64,000 bases of DNA from Dehalococcoidales bacterium (lineage in GTDB: Bacteria > Chloroflexota > Dehalococcoidia > Dehalococcoidales > Fen-1064): positions 1,368,405 to 1,432,404 of the forward strand of contig CP070842.1 in NCBI GenBank assembly GCA_020342155.1. Direction: 5' to 3'. The first letter of the stretch is position 1. Every line of letters begins with the position of its first letter. A program made the translations under genes and the position numbers. Under the pieces are notes generated by a model that was given only the letters and a program-made list of their open reading frames with translations, was not told where the DNA came from and did not search any database. This document shows positions 15,310 to 24,560 of the stretch, one piece after another.

Positions 15310-17562
15310 ATGATTAAAAAGATGTATCAAATGCCAGTTCGGCTTGTTATTGCTGGGTTACTACTTTTGACCTTCTTTGGTTCGGTGGCAGTTGCGGCTG
15401 ATATCATCAGCTTGGATATAAGGGTCGTTACAGGCTCTGATGATGCCGAAGAATTCACACCGCCATCGTCATCAGCGGGTAAGGTAATATTATCGAGTAG
15501 TGATTTGGAACTAGGTGACAATGGTTCTGACAATCAAGATGTAGGTATACGGTTCCAGGACATTGAAATCCCGCAGGGCAGTGCAATCAGCAGTGCTTAC
15601 ATTCAATTCCAGGCAGACGAAACGAACTCAGGTGATACAAATCTCGCCATCTATGGTGAGGCTATTGATGATGCCCCTGCATTTACTACAGCGACAAATA
15701 ACATCACGTCAAGGACACTGACTACGGTTTCCGTTGCCTGGTCGCCGCTGGCATGGGATACAGTAGGTGAAGCCGGACCGGATCAAATGACGCCGGATAT
15801 TACTCCTGTTATTCAAGAGATCATTAACAGAGACGGTTGGGCATCGGGGAATTCGCTGGTAATAATCATAACCGGGACGGGGCAGAGGACGGCTGAATCG
15901 TATAATGGTGATGCGGCTGGAGCGCCGCTGCTCCACATAGAGTACACGGGTGACCCCTCAGTCAACCAACCTCCTGCGGTTGATGCCGGGAGTGATGCAT
16001 TCGTAGTGCTCGCGGATAGTGTGTCTTTGGATGGCACGGTCAGTGATGATGGCCTGCCTGATGGCACATTAGTGACGACGTGGACGCAGGTAAGTGGCCC
16101 GGGGGTGGTAGTCTTTGGGGATGCTGGTGCTGTGGACACGACGGCGATCTTTGCTGATATTGGCACCTATTTACTGAGGCTGACGGCAGATGATGGTGAG
16201 TTCCAGGTCAGTGATGACGTCATTGTGTCTGTAATCGACACATCGGGTGATGTTATCCGGTTTGCTGTGATAGGAGACTACGGTTATGATTCCAATCCGG
16301 CTTCAAGCGATGTGGCGAATCTCGTAAAAAGCTGGAATCCTGATATTATCATTACAACAGGTGATAATAATAATCCTGTTGGCGCTACTTCTACAATAGA
16401 CCAAAATATCGGCCAGTATTACAGTGATTTTATTTACCCTTACGAAGGTGTTTACGGGCCTGGAGCGACCACTAATCGATTTTTCCCAATCCTGGGTGAT
16501 AATGATTGGGTAACCGATGGTGCCACACCCTACTTCGGTTATTTCACACTGCCAGGCAACGAACGTTACTATGATTTTACCTGGGGACCGGTACACTTCT
16601 TCGTTATAGATAGTGATCCTAGTGAATCTGATGGGGTTGATAGCACTTCAGTCCAGGCTACTTGGTTGCAAGACCGGTTAGCAGCGTCGAGTGCACCCTG
16701 GAAACTGGTTCTTGCACACCACCCACCCTACTCTTCCGGGGAACGTGTCTCAGATTGGATGAGGTGGCCGTTCCAGGAATGGGGTGCGACTGCTGTCCTG
16801 TCTGGCCACAACCATATCTATGAACGTATCGTCCTGGATGAGTTTGTCTACTTCCTCAATGGGTTGGGTGGCCACTCTATTCACTCGATAGGCTCACCCA
16901 TACCCGGCAGTGAGGTACGATATAATTCTGACTATGGTGCCATGCTGGTTGAAGCAACAACTGACAGCATTACTTTCCAATTCTTTAATCGCACGGGTGC
17001 CCTGATAGATACTTACACCATAAACAATACTCCAAATGAGCCGCCCGTAGCTGATCCCAGCGGGCCCTACTCAGGAGAGGTCGGCTCTCCGATTAGCTTT
17101 GACGGCTCTGGCTCCTCTGACCAGGACGGCACCATCGTCTCCTACGATTGGGACTTCGGTGATGGAGGCATGGGGACTGGGGTATCGCCTTCCTACACCT
17201 ATGCTGCTTCCGGTGTGTACACGGTGACATTGACGGTCACCGATAACGACGGCCTTACCGATACGTCGGCTACAACAGCCGAGGCAAGTGCACAAGTGAA
17301 TGAGCCTCCGGTTGTCGAAACATCCTATACAATACCGTACGTAGCATATCTAGATGGTACCATTAGCGATGATGGTCTACCTGATGGTTCCGTATCAGTA
17401 ACATGGTCAATAGTGAGTGGCCCAGGAACGGTGACTTTTGAAGACGCCAACTCGGAGGATACAATGGCCACATTCTCTGTTCCAGGTACCTATGTCTTGC
17501 GTTTGACAGCAGATGATGGAGAGTTGCAGGAAAGTCAGGATGTAACGATTATAATAGACTGA
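15310..17562 (+). CDS. Secreted PKD-domain metallophosphoesterase
   Basis: A 750-residue exported protein. Residues 1-33 form a Sec signal peptide ending in VAVAAD. Residues about 34-215 make a beta-rich domain like DNRLRE/disaggregatase-related modules; 218-310 a PKD/K319-like Ig fold; 316-570 a purple-acid-phosphatase-like metallophosphoesterase (GDYG, TGDNN, LGDND, LAHHPPYSSG, SGHNHIYE); then a classical PKD domain (YDWDFGDG) and a second K319-like domain. It probably hydrolyses phosphate esters outside the cell, held by adhesive beta domains. There is no sortase or anchor signal. The whole gene sits between 55-bp direct repeats, suggesting insertion into an older gene order. Confidence 0.85.
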   Translation: MIKKMYQMPVRLVIAGLLLLTFFGSVAVAADIISLDIRVVTGSDDAEEFTPPSSSAGKVILSSSDLELGDNGSDNQDVGIRFQDIEIPQGSAISSAYIQFQADETNSGDTNLAIYGEAIDDAPAFTTATNNITSRTLTTVSVAWSPLAWDTVGEAGPDQMTPDITPVIQEIINRDGWASGNSLVIIITGTGQRTAESYNGDAAGAPLLHIEYTGDPSVNQPPAVDAGSDAFVVLADSVSLDGTVSDDGLPDGTLVTTWTQVSGPGVVVFGDAGAVDTTAIFADIGTYLLRLTADDGEFQVSDDVIVSVIDTSGDVIRFAVIGDYGYDSNPASSDVANLVKSWNPDIIITTGDNNNPVGATSTIDQNIGQYYSDFIYPYEGVYGPGATTNRFFPILGDNDWVTDGATPYFGYFTLPGNERYYDFTWGPVHFFVIDSDPSESDGVDSTSVQATWLQDRLAASSAPWKLVLAHHPPYSSGERVSDWMRWPFQEWGATAVLSGHNHIYERIVLDEFVYFLNGLGGHSIHSIGSPIPGSEVRYNSDYGAMLVEATTDSITFQFFNRTGALIDTYTINNTPNEPPVADPSGPYSGEVGSPISFDGSGSSDQDGTIVSYDWDFGDGGMGTGVSPSYTYAASGVYTVTLTVTDNDGLTDTSATTAEASAQVNEPPVVETSYTIPYVAYLDGTISDDGLPDGSVSVTWSIVSGPGTVTFEDANSEDTMATFSVPGTYVLRLTADDGELQESQDVTIIID

Positions 17563-17584
17563 GGTGCTTGCCATCTACTAAGTA

Positions 17585-17639
17585 AGGCACGAGATGCCTG
17601 CCCTTTTTCTATACAAGCCGAAATGGTCAGTGATATAAT
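17585..17639 (+). repeat. 55-bp direct repeat, right copy
   Basis: Matches 14963-15017 at 54 of 55 positions. It lacks the outer left terminator arm, so its remaining GGCA-CGAGA-TGCC hairpin is weak, but it keeps the TGATATAAT promoter that now serves thiL. Confidence 0.92.
17631..17639 (+). promoter_or_regulatory. Extended -10 promoter of thiL
   Basis: TG-A-TATAAT is a full extended -10 element with no good -35 box. It ends 7 bases before the thiL ATG at 17647, which places the transcript start at or next to the start codon (leaderless mRNA). Confidence 0.6.
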
Positions 17640-17646
17640 TCGGACT

Positions 17647-18660
17647 ATGAAGGTCTCGGAGCTGGGGGAGTTCGGATTGATTGACCGCCTGGCTGAGATG
17701 GTTGGTCATAGCCAGAGTAGGCAGAAAAGCCCTCTTATAATCGGCATTGGTGATGACACTGCTGCCTGGCAGGGCGATTCATCGGTGCAGCTGGCTACCG
17801 TTGATTCTCTTGTGGAGAGTGTACACTTCACTCTTGATACTGCCTCATACGAGGAGGTTGGCTGGAAGTCACTGGCGGTCAACCTGAGTGACATCGCGGC
17901 TATGGGTGGTCAGCCGGAGTATGCCCTGGTATCGCTGGGCCTGCCTGGCGATACCAATATCGAAGATATAACTGACCTTTACCGGGGAATGCTTGCCCTG
18001 GCCGAGCAGTTCCAGGTACGCATAATCGGCGGCAATGTCGTAAGTGCTCCCCAGCTTGTTATCAACGTCACTGTTTTTGGCAGTGCTATCAGCCGGGATA
18101 GTCTGCTAACTCGTTCGACTGCACGTCCTGGTGATAGGGTGGCGGTTACCGGTCCCTTAGGGGCGGCTGCTGCCGGGGTAGAAATGCTGGGCAAAGGTCT
18201 GGAATTTGAGCCGGAGGTAGTGGTGGCCTTGAGGAATGCCCTTCTCCGGCCTTTGCCTCGTATAGCCGAAGGGCAATTGCTGGTAGAGCACGACGTTAGA
18301 GCTGCTATTGACATCAGCGACGGGTTGATTGCTGACCTGGACCACATCTGTCAGGCGAGTCGGGTTGGTGCCCGGATAGAAGCCGACCGGGTGCCGGTGG
18401 CGCTACCAGTTCAGGCCAGTTTTGGTGAACGGGCATTAGGACTGGCACTGGCCGGAGGGGAAGACTATGAGCTTCTCTTTACCGCTAGTGCCGACCGCGT
18501 TGAAAAGGTAAGAAAGGCAGCCACATGCCCTATATGCGCCATCGGTGAGGTCGTAATTGATGATAAGCACCGGGTAATGCTTGTTGATAGTCAGGGTAGC
18601 CCTGTGAGCCCGTCAGGGAAAGGCTGGGACCATTTCAGGGTGGAAAGAGGTCGGAGATGA
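17647..18660 (+). CDS. thiL: Thiamine-monophosphate kinase
   Basis: A 337-residue ThiL, which phosphorylates thiamine monophosphate with ATP to thiamine diphosphate. Family marks are ELGEFGLIDRL at the N-terminus, GIGDDTAAW (metal and ATP site), VDSLVESVHF, KSLAVNLSDIAAMGG, the AIDISDGLIADLDH stretch and GGEDYELLFT. I prefer the ATG at 17647 over 17623 because homologues begin at ELGEFGLI and 17623 lies inside the direct repeat. There is no Shine-Dalgarno sequence; the extended -10 lies 7 bases upstream, implying a leaderless message. tsaE overlaps its stop codon (ATGA). Confidence 0.94.
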   Translation: MKVSELGEFGLIDRLAEMVGHSQSRQKSPLIIGIGDDTAAWQGDSSVQLATVDSLVESVHFTLDTASYEEVGWKSLAVNLSDIAAMGGQPEYALVSLGLPGDTNIEDITDLYRGMLALAEQFQVRIIGGNVVSAPQLVINVTVFGSAISRDSLLTRSTARPGDRVAVTGPLGAAAAGVEMLGKGLEFEPEVVVALRNALLRPLPRIAEGQLLVEHDVRAAIDISDGLIADLDHICQASRVGARIEADRVPVALPVQASFGERALGLALAGGEDYELLFTASADRVEKVRKAATCPICAIGEVVIDDKHRVMLVDSQGSPVSPSGKGWDHFRVERGRR

Positions 18661-19133
18661 ATAACCTAAATCTGATTACTCATAGCCTGGAGCAGACCTA
18701 TGAGCTGGGAAGAGGTATGGGTAGACTGGTTCAGCCCCATGACGTTTTACTCTTGGTTGGTGAGCTGGGCGCAGGGAAGACTTGCCTTACTCAAGGTATT
18801 GCCTGGGGCCTGGGTATCGAAGAGTACACGTTAAGCCCGACCTTCGTTATCATGCGGGAACTATACGGTCGAATGCCCCTCTACCATATCGACCTCTACC
18901 GACTCGATGATATTGGAGAGATTGCTGCCCTTGGTCTTGATGACTATCTGTATGGTGATGGTGTCTGTGTGGTGGAGTGGGCAGAAAAGGGTCTGAGCGT
19001 AATGCCGGTAGAGCACCTTATGGTCGAGATAGGCCATCTTGGTGATACGGAGCGCAGCTTCCAACTGAAAGCCGGCAGCCAGCGCTACCGCAAGATGCTG
19101 GAGCAATTGAAGGAGACCATACCTGAGCTATAG
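18657..19133 (+). CDS. tsaE: tRNA threonylcarbamoyladenosine biosynthesis ATPase TsaE
   Basis: A 158-residue P-loop ATPase with Walker A GELGAGKT (35-42), the family signature SPTFVIMREL, and the YHIDLYRL stretch. TsaE regulates the TsaB-TsaD complex that adds threonylcarbamoyl to A37 of ANN-decoding tRNAs. Start ATG overlaps the thiL stop codon by four bases, so translation is coupled. tsaB follows after 9 bp, as is common; tsaD is not in the window. Confidence 0.95.
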   Translation: MNNLNLITHSLEQTYELGRGMGRLVQPHDVLLLVGELGAGKTCLTQGIAWGLGIEEYTLSPTFVIMRELYGRMPLYHIDLYRLDDIGEIAALGLDDYLYGDGVCVVEWAEKGLSVMPVEHLMVEIGHLGDTERSFQLKAGSQRYRKMLEQLKETIPEL

Positions 19134-19142
19134 AGAGATTGA

Positions 19143-19823
19143 ATGCAATTAGCTATCGATACTTCGACTGATACTGCCAGTCTGGCGCTGGTAAAGGGTA
19201 AGCACGTGGTGGCCGAATTGACCTGGCGTTGCGGGCAGAACCATACCCGGCAACTGCTGCCGAATCTAGACCACCTGCTCCGTCAGTTTGAGTTGGGTTC
19301 GGAGGCAATAACCGGCATCATCATCGCCAGGGGGCCGGGTAGTTTCAACGGGTTGCGTGTTGGTGTCAGTACTGCTAAAGGGCTGGCCTTCAGCCTCGGT
19401 GTCCCGATAGTCGGCATCAACAGCCTGGAAACGGAAGCTTACCAACACGCTGAGACTGGTCTACCGGTTTGCCCGATATTCAATGCCGGGCGGGGAGAGA
19501 TTTCCGCTGGCATGTACCAGCGGCGGGACGACGAGTGGCTCCAGCTTGTTGACGAGCACATAACCACAGTCGAGGCCTTGTGCTTACAGATAACCACCAG
19601 GACGGTGTTCTGCGGTGAGTATCTGCCAGCTATCGCTCCGCAGATAAAGGAACTGTGCCAGGGAAAGGCAGTCATACCATCGGTGGTTACCAGCTTACGG
19701 CGGGCCGGTTTCCTGGCTGAGCTTGGTCTAAGGAGATTGGAGGCGGGTGATCATGATGACCCGGCGACATTACAGCCGCTATATCTCCGCCGACCGTCAA
19801 TCACCAAGGCCAAGCACCGTTAG
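19143..19823 (+). CDS. tsaB: tRNA threonylcarbamoyladenosine biosynthesis protein TsaB
   Basis: A 226-residue ASKHA-fold protein of the TsaB family. It begins with LAIDTSTDTASLALV and carries the conserved ARGPGSFNGLRVGVSTAKGLAF segment. TsaB is the non-catalytic partner of TsaD. It is co-transcribed with tsaE (9-bp gap) and is followed by a HAD phosphatase gene after 25 bp. Length matches the family. Confidence 0.94.
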   Translation: MQLAIDTSTDTASLALVKGKHVVAELTWRCGQNHTRQLLPNLDHLLRQFELGSEAITGIIIARGPGSFNGLRVGVSTAKGLAFSLGVPIVGINSLETEAYQHAETGLPVCPIFNAGRGEISAGMYQRRDDEWLQLVDEHITTVEALCLQITTRTVFCGEYLPAIAPQIKELCQGKAVIPSVVTSLRRAGFLAELGLRRLEAGDHDDPATLQPLYLRRPSITKAKHR

Positions 19824-19848
19824 TGATTGTACACAATATAGGGGGACA

Positions 19849-20529
19849 ATGACGACAGAGAGCCCTAAAGCCGTAATCTGGGACATGGATGGTGTCATTG
19901 TAGATACAGCCCCTTACCATGAAGAGGCGTGGCGTGAGACCTTTCAGAAGAGAGGTGTAGAGTTTACTGACGAGGACTTCCGACGTAGCTTCGGTCAGAG
20001 GAACGATACCATAATCAGTGGGGTACTGGGTAACACCCCCTCCCGTAAAACGATCGATGTCATTGCCAACGATAAGGAAACCAACTTTCGTCGGAAGATT
20101 CGCCAGCGTATTGAGCCATTACCGGGTGTCATTCAACTGCTTTCGGCACTTGCCGCCGGCGGATTCCGGCAGGCACTGGCGACATCGGCACCGTTACAGA
20201 ATGTACGCCAGATAATAAAGGACCTGGGTATTGAAGGATACTTCGGGGGCATAGTCACTGAAAAGGACGTGACCGAGGGCAAGCCCGGCCCGCAGGGTTT
20301 CCTGCTGGCTGCCCGGAAACTCGGGGTAGAGCCTGAAGACTGTATTATTATTGAGGATGCGGTTGTTGGTGTTACCGCTGCCAAGCGAGCTGGTATGGAT
20401 TGTGTGGCCGTTACGAATACCCATCGCCGAAGTCGTCTTAGGGAAGCCGACCTTATTGTTGATAGCCTGGAAGACGTGACCGTGACTGACCTGGAGGCAT
20501 TGCTCAGTCGCCCTCGGGTAGGGAGTTAA
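19849..20529 (+). CDS. HAD hydrolase, beta-phosphoglucomutase-like
   Basis: A 226-residue HAD of the PGMB-like subfamily. Motif I is D12-M-D14-GVIVDT with the canonical second Asp, the cap begins near HEEAW, motif II is ATSAP, the conserved Lys is in TEGKPGPQGF, and motif III/IV is IIEDAVVGVTAAKRAGM. It dephosphorylates or isomerises a sugar phosphate. The ATG at 19849 follows GGGGG; a longer reading from 19747 overlaps tsaB and adds an unlike leader. It sits in the thiL-tsaE-tsaB-ndk unit. Confidence 0.9.
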   Translation: MTTESPKAVIWDMDGVIVDTAPYHEEAWRETFQKRGVEFTDEDFRRSFGQRNDTIISGVLGNTPSRKTIDVIANDKETNFRRKIRQRIEPLPGVIQLLSALAAGGFRQALATSAPLQNVRQIIKDLGIEGYFGGIVTEKDVTEGKPGPQGFLLAARKLGVEPEDCIIIEDAVVGVTAAKRAGMDCVAVTNTHRRSRLREADLIVDSLEDVTVTDLEALLSRPRVGS

Positions 20530-20555
20530 AGCTACTACAAGTACAGGAGTTTGAT

Positions 20556-20975
20556 ATGGAAAGGTCCCTGGTTCTTATAAAACCCGACGCTATGGAAAGG
20601 GGGCTCGGGGGTATTATTATTGGCCGTTTACAGCAGCAGGGGCTAAAGCTGTTGGCAATGAAGATGCTGCACATGGATAAAGGCCTGGCGGAACGGCACT
20701 ACGCCATCCACAAGGACAAGCCGTTTTTTAATAGTCTGGTGGAATACATCACGTCAACACCAATTATTGCCTGTGTCTTTGAGGCTGAAGGTGCTATTGA
20801 TTTAATCAGGCAGGTGATGGGGGCCACCGACCCCGCTAGGGCGGAGACCGGTACGGTGAGGGCTGATTTTGGTCTGGATATCCAGAGAAATGCTACCCAC
20901 GCCTCTGATTCGGTAGAGAACGCCCACAAGGAGATTGAGCTATTCTTTACTGCGGACGAGATATTTGACTGCTGA
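20556..20975 (+). CDS. ndk: Nucleoside diphosphate kinase
   Basis: A 139-residue NDK that moves the gamma-phosphate between nucleoside triphosphates and diphosphates through a phosphohistidine. It starts with ERSLVLIKPDAMERG, and the active site is RNATH115ASDS (family consensus NxxHGSDS, with Gly to Ala here). Length is close to the family norm of about 140. Last gene of the thiL unit; its stop codon lies 8 bp from that of the converging rsfS gene. Confidence 0.96.
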   Translation: MERSLVLIKPDAMERGLGGIIIGRLQQQGLKLLAMKMLHMDKGLAERHYAIHKDKPFFNSLVEYITSTPIIACVFEAEGAIDLIRQVMGATDPARAETGTVRADFGLDIQRNATHASDSVENAHKEIELFFTADEIFDC

Positions 20976-20983
20976 GTCAGGCT

Positions 20984-21328
20984 TCACTGCATCCTGATGA
21001 TGGGGACTGCCTGGCTCCACAGTTCATCAAGTTTGTAGTATTCCCGCTCGGTGGCAGCGAAGATATGAATTACGACATCGCCAAAATCGAGTAGCATCCA
21101 GCCCGAGTCCAGCGTGCCTTCCCGGTGATGGGGCAGGACGCCTTCTTTCTTCAGTGTTTGCTCAATCTCGTCATGAATGGCACTTACCTGCCGCTCGCTC
21201 TCACCGCTGCAAATAACGAAGTAACTGGCGAAGCTGCAAATCTCATGAACATCAAGCAGGACGATATCTGAGGCCTGCTTTTCGCTGGCGGCTTCTACTG
21301 TCTTTCGTGCTATCTCTATTGTATCCAG
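20984..21328 (-). CDS. rsfS: Ribosome silencing factor RsfS, apparent CTG start
   Basis: A 114-residue RsfS (Iojap family) read in the frame with LDTIEIARKTVEAASEKQ at the N-terminus, then DIVLLDV, SYFVICSGESERQV, HHREGTLDSGWMLLDFGDVV and FAATEREYYKLDELW. RsfS binds uL14 and keeps ribosomal subunits apart in slow growth. In-frame TGA (21331-21329) lies directly before a CTG (21328-21326) exactly where homologues have their initiating Met; no ATG, GTG or TTG occurs in frame between that stop and the conserved core. AAGGGG sits 8 bases upstream. A CTG start is therefore the best reading; sequencing error is the alternative. Confidence 0.88.
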   Translation of the reverse strand: MDTIEIARKTVEAASEKQASDIVLLDVHEICSFASYFVICSGESERQVSAIHDEIEQTLKKEGVLPHHREGTLDSGWMLLDFGDVVIHIFAATEREYYKLDELWSQAVPIIRMQ

Positions 21329-21544
21329 TCAGCGAACCCCTTAGATTTGTTTAGGGAATTATTATACCACAGACCAACGATATAGAGGTGGCACTGTTAC
21401 TTGGCCAGCCTTCGTGAGTCAGTTCGGATAGATGTTGTAACTCTTATATATATATGCAGAATTTACCATGGATTTCTTGGAATTAGTTGCTGAAGACCAG
21501 CAGCGACCCAACCATATCGGACTCACCAAGGTTGCCAGCGACAG

Positions 21545-24511
21545 TTATTCGAATCTTAGCGCCTCCGCAGGATAAATTTTTGCAGCCTGTCGCGCCGGCA
21601 GATAGGTGGTGAGTAATGAAGCCCCGTAGGCGATGATAACCACCACCACGACATTAACCCAGGGAACCTGATAAGTAAGGCCGGCAAAAGATTCTTTCAT
21701 CGCATCTATGATTTGTACCGAGAGGCCGGCACCCAGGGCAACACCGAGGCCGATACCGAGCAAAGACACGAAAGAAGATTCCAACAAGAATGAGAACTGC
21801 ACCATGCTTTTTTGAAAACCCAGGGCTCGAAGCACACCAATCTGCTTTCGGCGCTCCACCACGGAGCGAGCGGCAATAACCCCCAGGGCGGCGATGCCCA
21901 CCAGCAGACCCAGGCCCATAAAGCCCTGGAGTAAATTGTTAATCATCACGCTGGCACTGGCGTTTTCGCGGATTTCCTCTGCCATCACCTCCGCCTGCAT
22001 ACCGTGCTCCACGAAGGTCGCCTCCAAAGCCTTAGCTGTAGTTTCGGCGTCAACACTGTCCTTGAGCTGGAACATGTAGGACAGGGGTGGTACCGGCTGA
22101 GAGAACAGAGAATTAACCGTCTCTTGGGATGTTAAAATCCCACTGGCATAAAAGGCTTCCTGGTTCAATACCCCGATTACCCGGAGCCGTTGTTCTACCC
22201 CGGTAAAAGGGTCTTGAACCTGGATAAATACCTCGGGTATGGTCTCATCCTCGATGTAGAATCCCTCCAATCGGAAGTCCAGGGTAGGACCACCCATTTC
22301 ATAACTTTGCTTGGTAGGTACCAGATAGGCACTAACCACTGCGGTACCAGGCTCTTCCTGTAAGGTTTGCCATATATCCTGCTGCGAGTCGTAGCCGGCA
22401 GCTATTACATCGAACTTATACGTGATATTCTCAGTGTAGCTCGAATCCACTCCCTGAAGGTAGAAATCAGTGAATTCCTGGTCCGTTCCCTCCTGTTTTA
22501 CCTTCACCGGCGCTCCGTTTAGACTGCTGATGGCCTGGAAGTCATCCAGTTCAACCTCTTCGCTCTTTTGGAGCGCAGTACGAATTTCCGGGATAGGATT
22601 AGCGTAGCTGGTATTGGCCCGGATGTCGAAGCCTCCGGAAAGTCTCTCGGTATCTTCGAATATAACTGTCATGCTATTAATAATAAAGGCCATCACGACG
22701 AGGGTAAACACTACCAGAGAAAACATGGTAAGGGTGATGCCGGTACGAAATCGGTTCTGCATCGGGTACGAGATAGCAGTTTTGAGCACTGGGGGTAGTC
22801 CCCGGATACGTCCGAAGATGCGCACCACAGCCCCCAGTAAAATGTCTGAATTGTAGATGACGGTCCACACCGCTCCAACCACGAGCATTATACCGGAGAG
22901 GAAGAACATTTCCATCCCCTGTTGCATCTCCGGTAGGACAGACTCCAGCGTATCAGCCGGCAAAAACCACCACGCCACTACGCCCAAACCGGCTATGGTA
23001 AAGGCGGCCCGGTCCGGTAAACCGAACCTTCTGGCCAGTAGCGGTACGCCGATGATAACAAGCGATACTCCGAGCATGAACATAGCCAGCTGTTCTCCCT
23101 GAAGGCCAGCTACTGTAAGTAGAATTCCTGCAACCGGCAGGAGGATAGCCAGGATCAATCCCCTGATGCTCTTGCGACTAACTGTCGGCTCGGGGATGTC
23201 ACGGATGGCTCTTACAATGTTCAAGCGGCTAACCCGCCATGATGAAATCATGACCACAACGAAGGTCAGTACCGTACCCATGGTGTAGGCCAGTACCAGA
23301 CTCTGCCAGTTAAAGGCAAAGGTCAGTTCAAGGTCCGCCTGGCCAAAGGCAATGGCGATGATACGAACCATCCCCCACCCTGCCGCCACTCCCAGCAGGC
23401 TACCTATGACGGCAGCGACAAGAGCATATATGGCTCCCTCGAAGGCGAACATGCGCACTATATGGCCACGCTGTGCACCAACGGCACGGGTAATACCCAA
23501 CTCCGATTTCCGCTCCGCGGCCAACATGACAAAAATGAGAAAGATGAGCAAAATGCCGGCTGCGATGGAGAACTGCCCAAAAATGAGAAAGATGGTAGAG
23601 AAGGCACTACCGGCCTCGTCGGCATCATCAAGGGCATCCTGCTTTACAGGAGTGGCCTCCAGGGTACCCGCCTCTAAAATGGGTTCCAAACGGGATAATA
23701 CCGTATCAGTGTGCCGGGCACCCTGAACGGAATCTCCCTGGTTCGTGATAATAATCGAATTGATCTTATTCTCGTTGCCTGTCAGTTCCTGTAGCTGTGG
23801 CAGGGGCATTACCAGTGAGAAATCACCGGAAGGATTCGCTCCCTTCTCGTATAATCCAACCACCTCCAAGACGGTAGGTACGGATCCTAAATACGAGTAC
23901 ACTGTATCGCCTGGGCTTACTACCAGCTCTTCGGCCAGCATGTTGCTTATATACACTTGACCATGAGCCAGGTCAGAAAGAGAGAGTATTCCTCCCTGCT
24001 TGTCCTCCAGTCGGTCAAAGCCGCTCATCCACTGCTCAGCATAGCCAAGGATGTTGACCCGGGCTTCATTCAATCCAGCATCTGGCACGATAACCGGAGC
24101 AACCTCGGTGATCAGAGGGGCTATTCCTGCGACTTCAGATACATCCACCAGGCCGTCCCGCACCGTATGAAAAAAGGCCTCGTCATAATAACTAGGTTGG
24201 CCAGACGTCTGCCGTGCTTCTGCCTCTATTACCACGTCTATTTCACCAATTTCCTGGAGTGCCTGGACCCGTATGGAATGCGTCAGGGTGTCTCCGGTGG
24301 TTAACGAGGCAGAGAAAAGCATGGTGGCTAGCATCAGCCCCATTACAATAAGAATTGCTTGTGCACGACGCCGGGGAGCGTTACGAACCGCCAATTTGAA
24401 GATCACCCGATTTCGCATGACAACCACGATCATTACAGCAATCCCCAAGCTGAAGATGATTAGTAAGGCTACCATAAGCTGATCTATAGGTATACCAAAT
24501 AGTTTCTCCAT
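21545..24511 (-). CDS. ABC transporter permease, FtsX/MacB-type double unit
   Basis: A 988-residue permease made of two FtsX-like halves. Transmembrane segments include about 12-32, a set at 305-430 (with the FtsX signature ERKSELGITRAVGAQ), a middle set at 450-620, and a last set at 855-975 (VVERRKQIGVLRALGFQ). Two large extracytoplasmic domains (45-290 and 640-850) lie between. Such proteins work with LolD/MacB-type ATPases in lipoprotein release, peptide or drug export. The likely ATPase is the gene at 24928-25629, with one small gene in between. No ribosome-site problem; start ATG at 24511. Confidence 0.87.
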   Translation of the reverse strand: MEKLFGIPIDQLMVALLIIFSLGIAVMIVVVMRNRVIFKLAVRNAPRRRAQAILIVMGLMLATMLFSASLTTGDTLTHSIRVQALQEIGEIDVVIEAEARQTSGQPSYYDEAFFHTVRDGLVDVSEVAGIAPLITEVAPVIVPDAGLNEARVNILGYAEQWMSGFDRLEDKQGGILSLSDLAHGQVYISNMLAEELVVSPGDTVYSYLGSVPTVLEVVGLYEKGANPSGDFSLVMPLPQLQELTGNENKINSIIITNQGDSVQGARHTDTVLSRLEPILEAGTLEATPVKQDALDDADEAGSAFSTIFLIFGQFSIAAGILLIFLIFVMLAAERKSELGITRAVGAQRGHIVRMFAFEGAIYALVAAVIGSLLGVAAGWGMVRIIAIAFGQADLELTFAFNWQSLVLAYTMGTVLTFVVVMISSWRVSRLNIVRAIRDIPEPTVSRKSIRGLILAILLPVAGILLTVAGLQGEQLAMFMLGVSLVIIGVPLLARRFGLPDRAAFTIAGLGVVAWWFLPADTLESVLPEMQQGMEMFFLSGIMLVVGAVWTVIYNSDILLGAVVRIFGRIRGLPPVLKTAISYPMQNRFRTGITLTMFSLVVFTLVVMAFIINSMTVIFEDTERLSGGFDIRANTSYANPIPEIRTALQKSEEVELDDFQAISSLNGAPVKVKQEGTDQEFTDFYLQGVDSSYTENITYKFDVIAAGYDSQQDIWQTLQEEPGTAVVSAYLVPTKQSYEMGGPTLDFRLEGFYIEDETIPEVFIQVQDPFTGVEQRLRVIGVLNQEAFYASGILTSQETVNSLFSQPVPPLSYMFQLKDSVDAETTAKALEATFVEHGMQAEVMAEEIRENASASVMINNLLQGFMGLGLLVGIAALGVIAARSVVERRKQIGVLRALGFQKSMVQFSFLLESSFVSLLGIGLGVALGAGLSVQIIDAMKESFAGLTYQVPWVNVVVVVIIAYGASLLTTYLPARQAAKIYPAEALRFE

Positions 24512-24560
24512 CCCGTCTCCTATTGATCTCTGTGAAAATATCTACATCAGTGGTGAGAAT

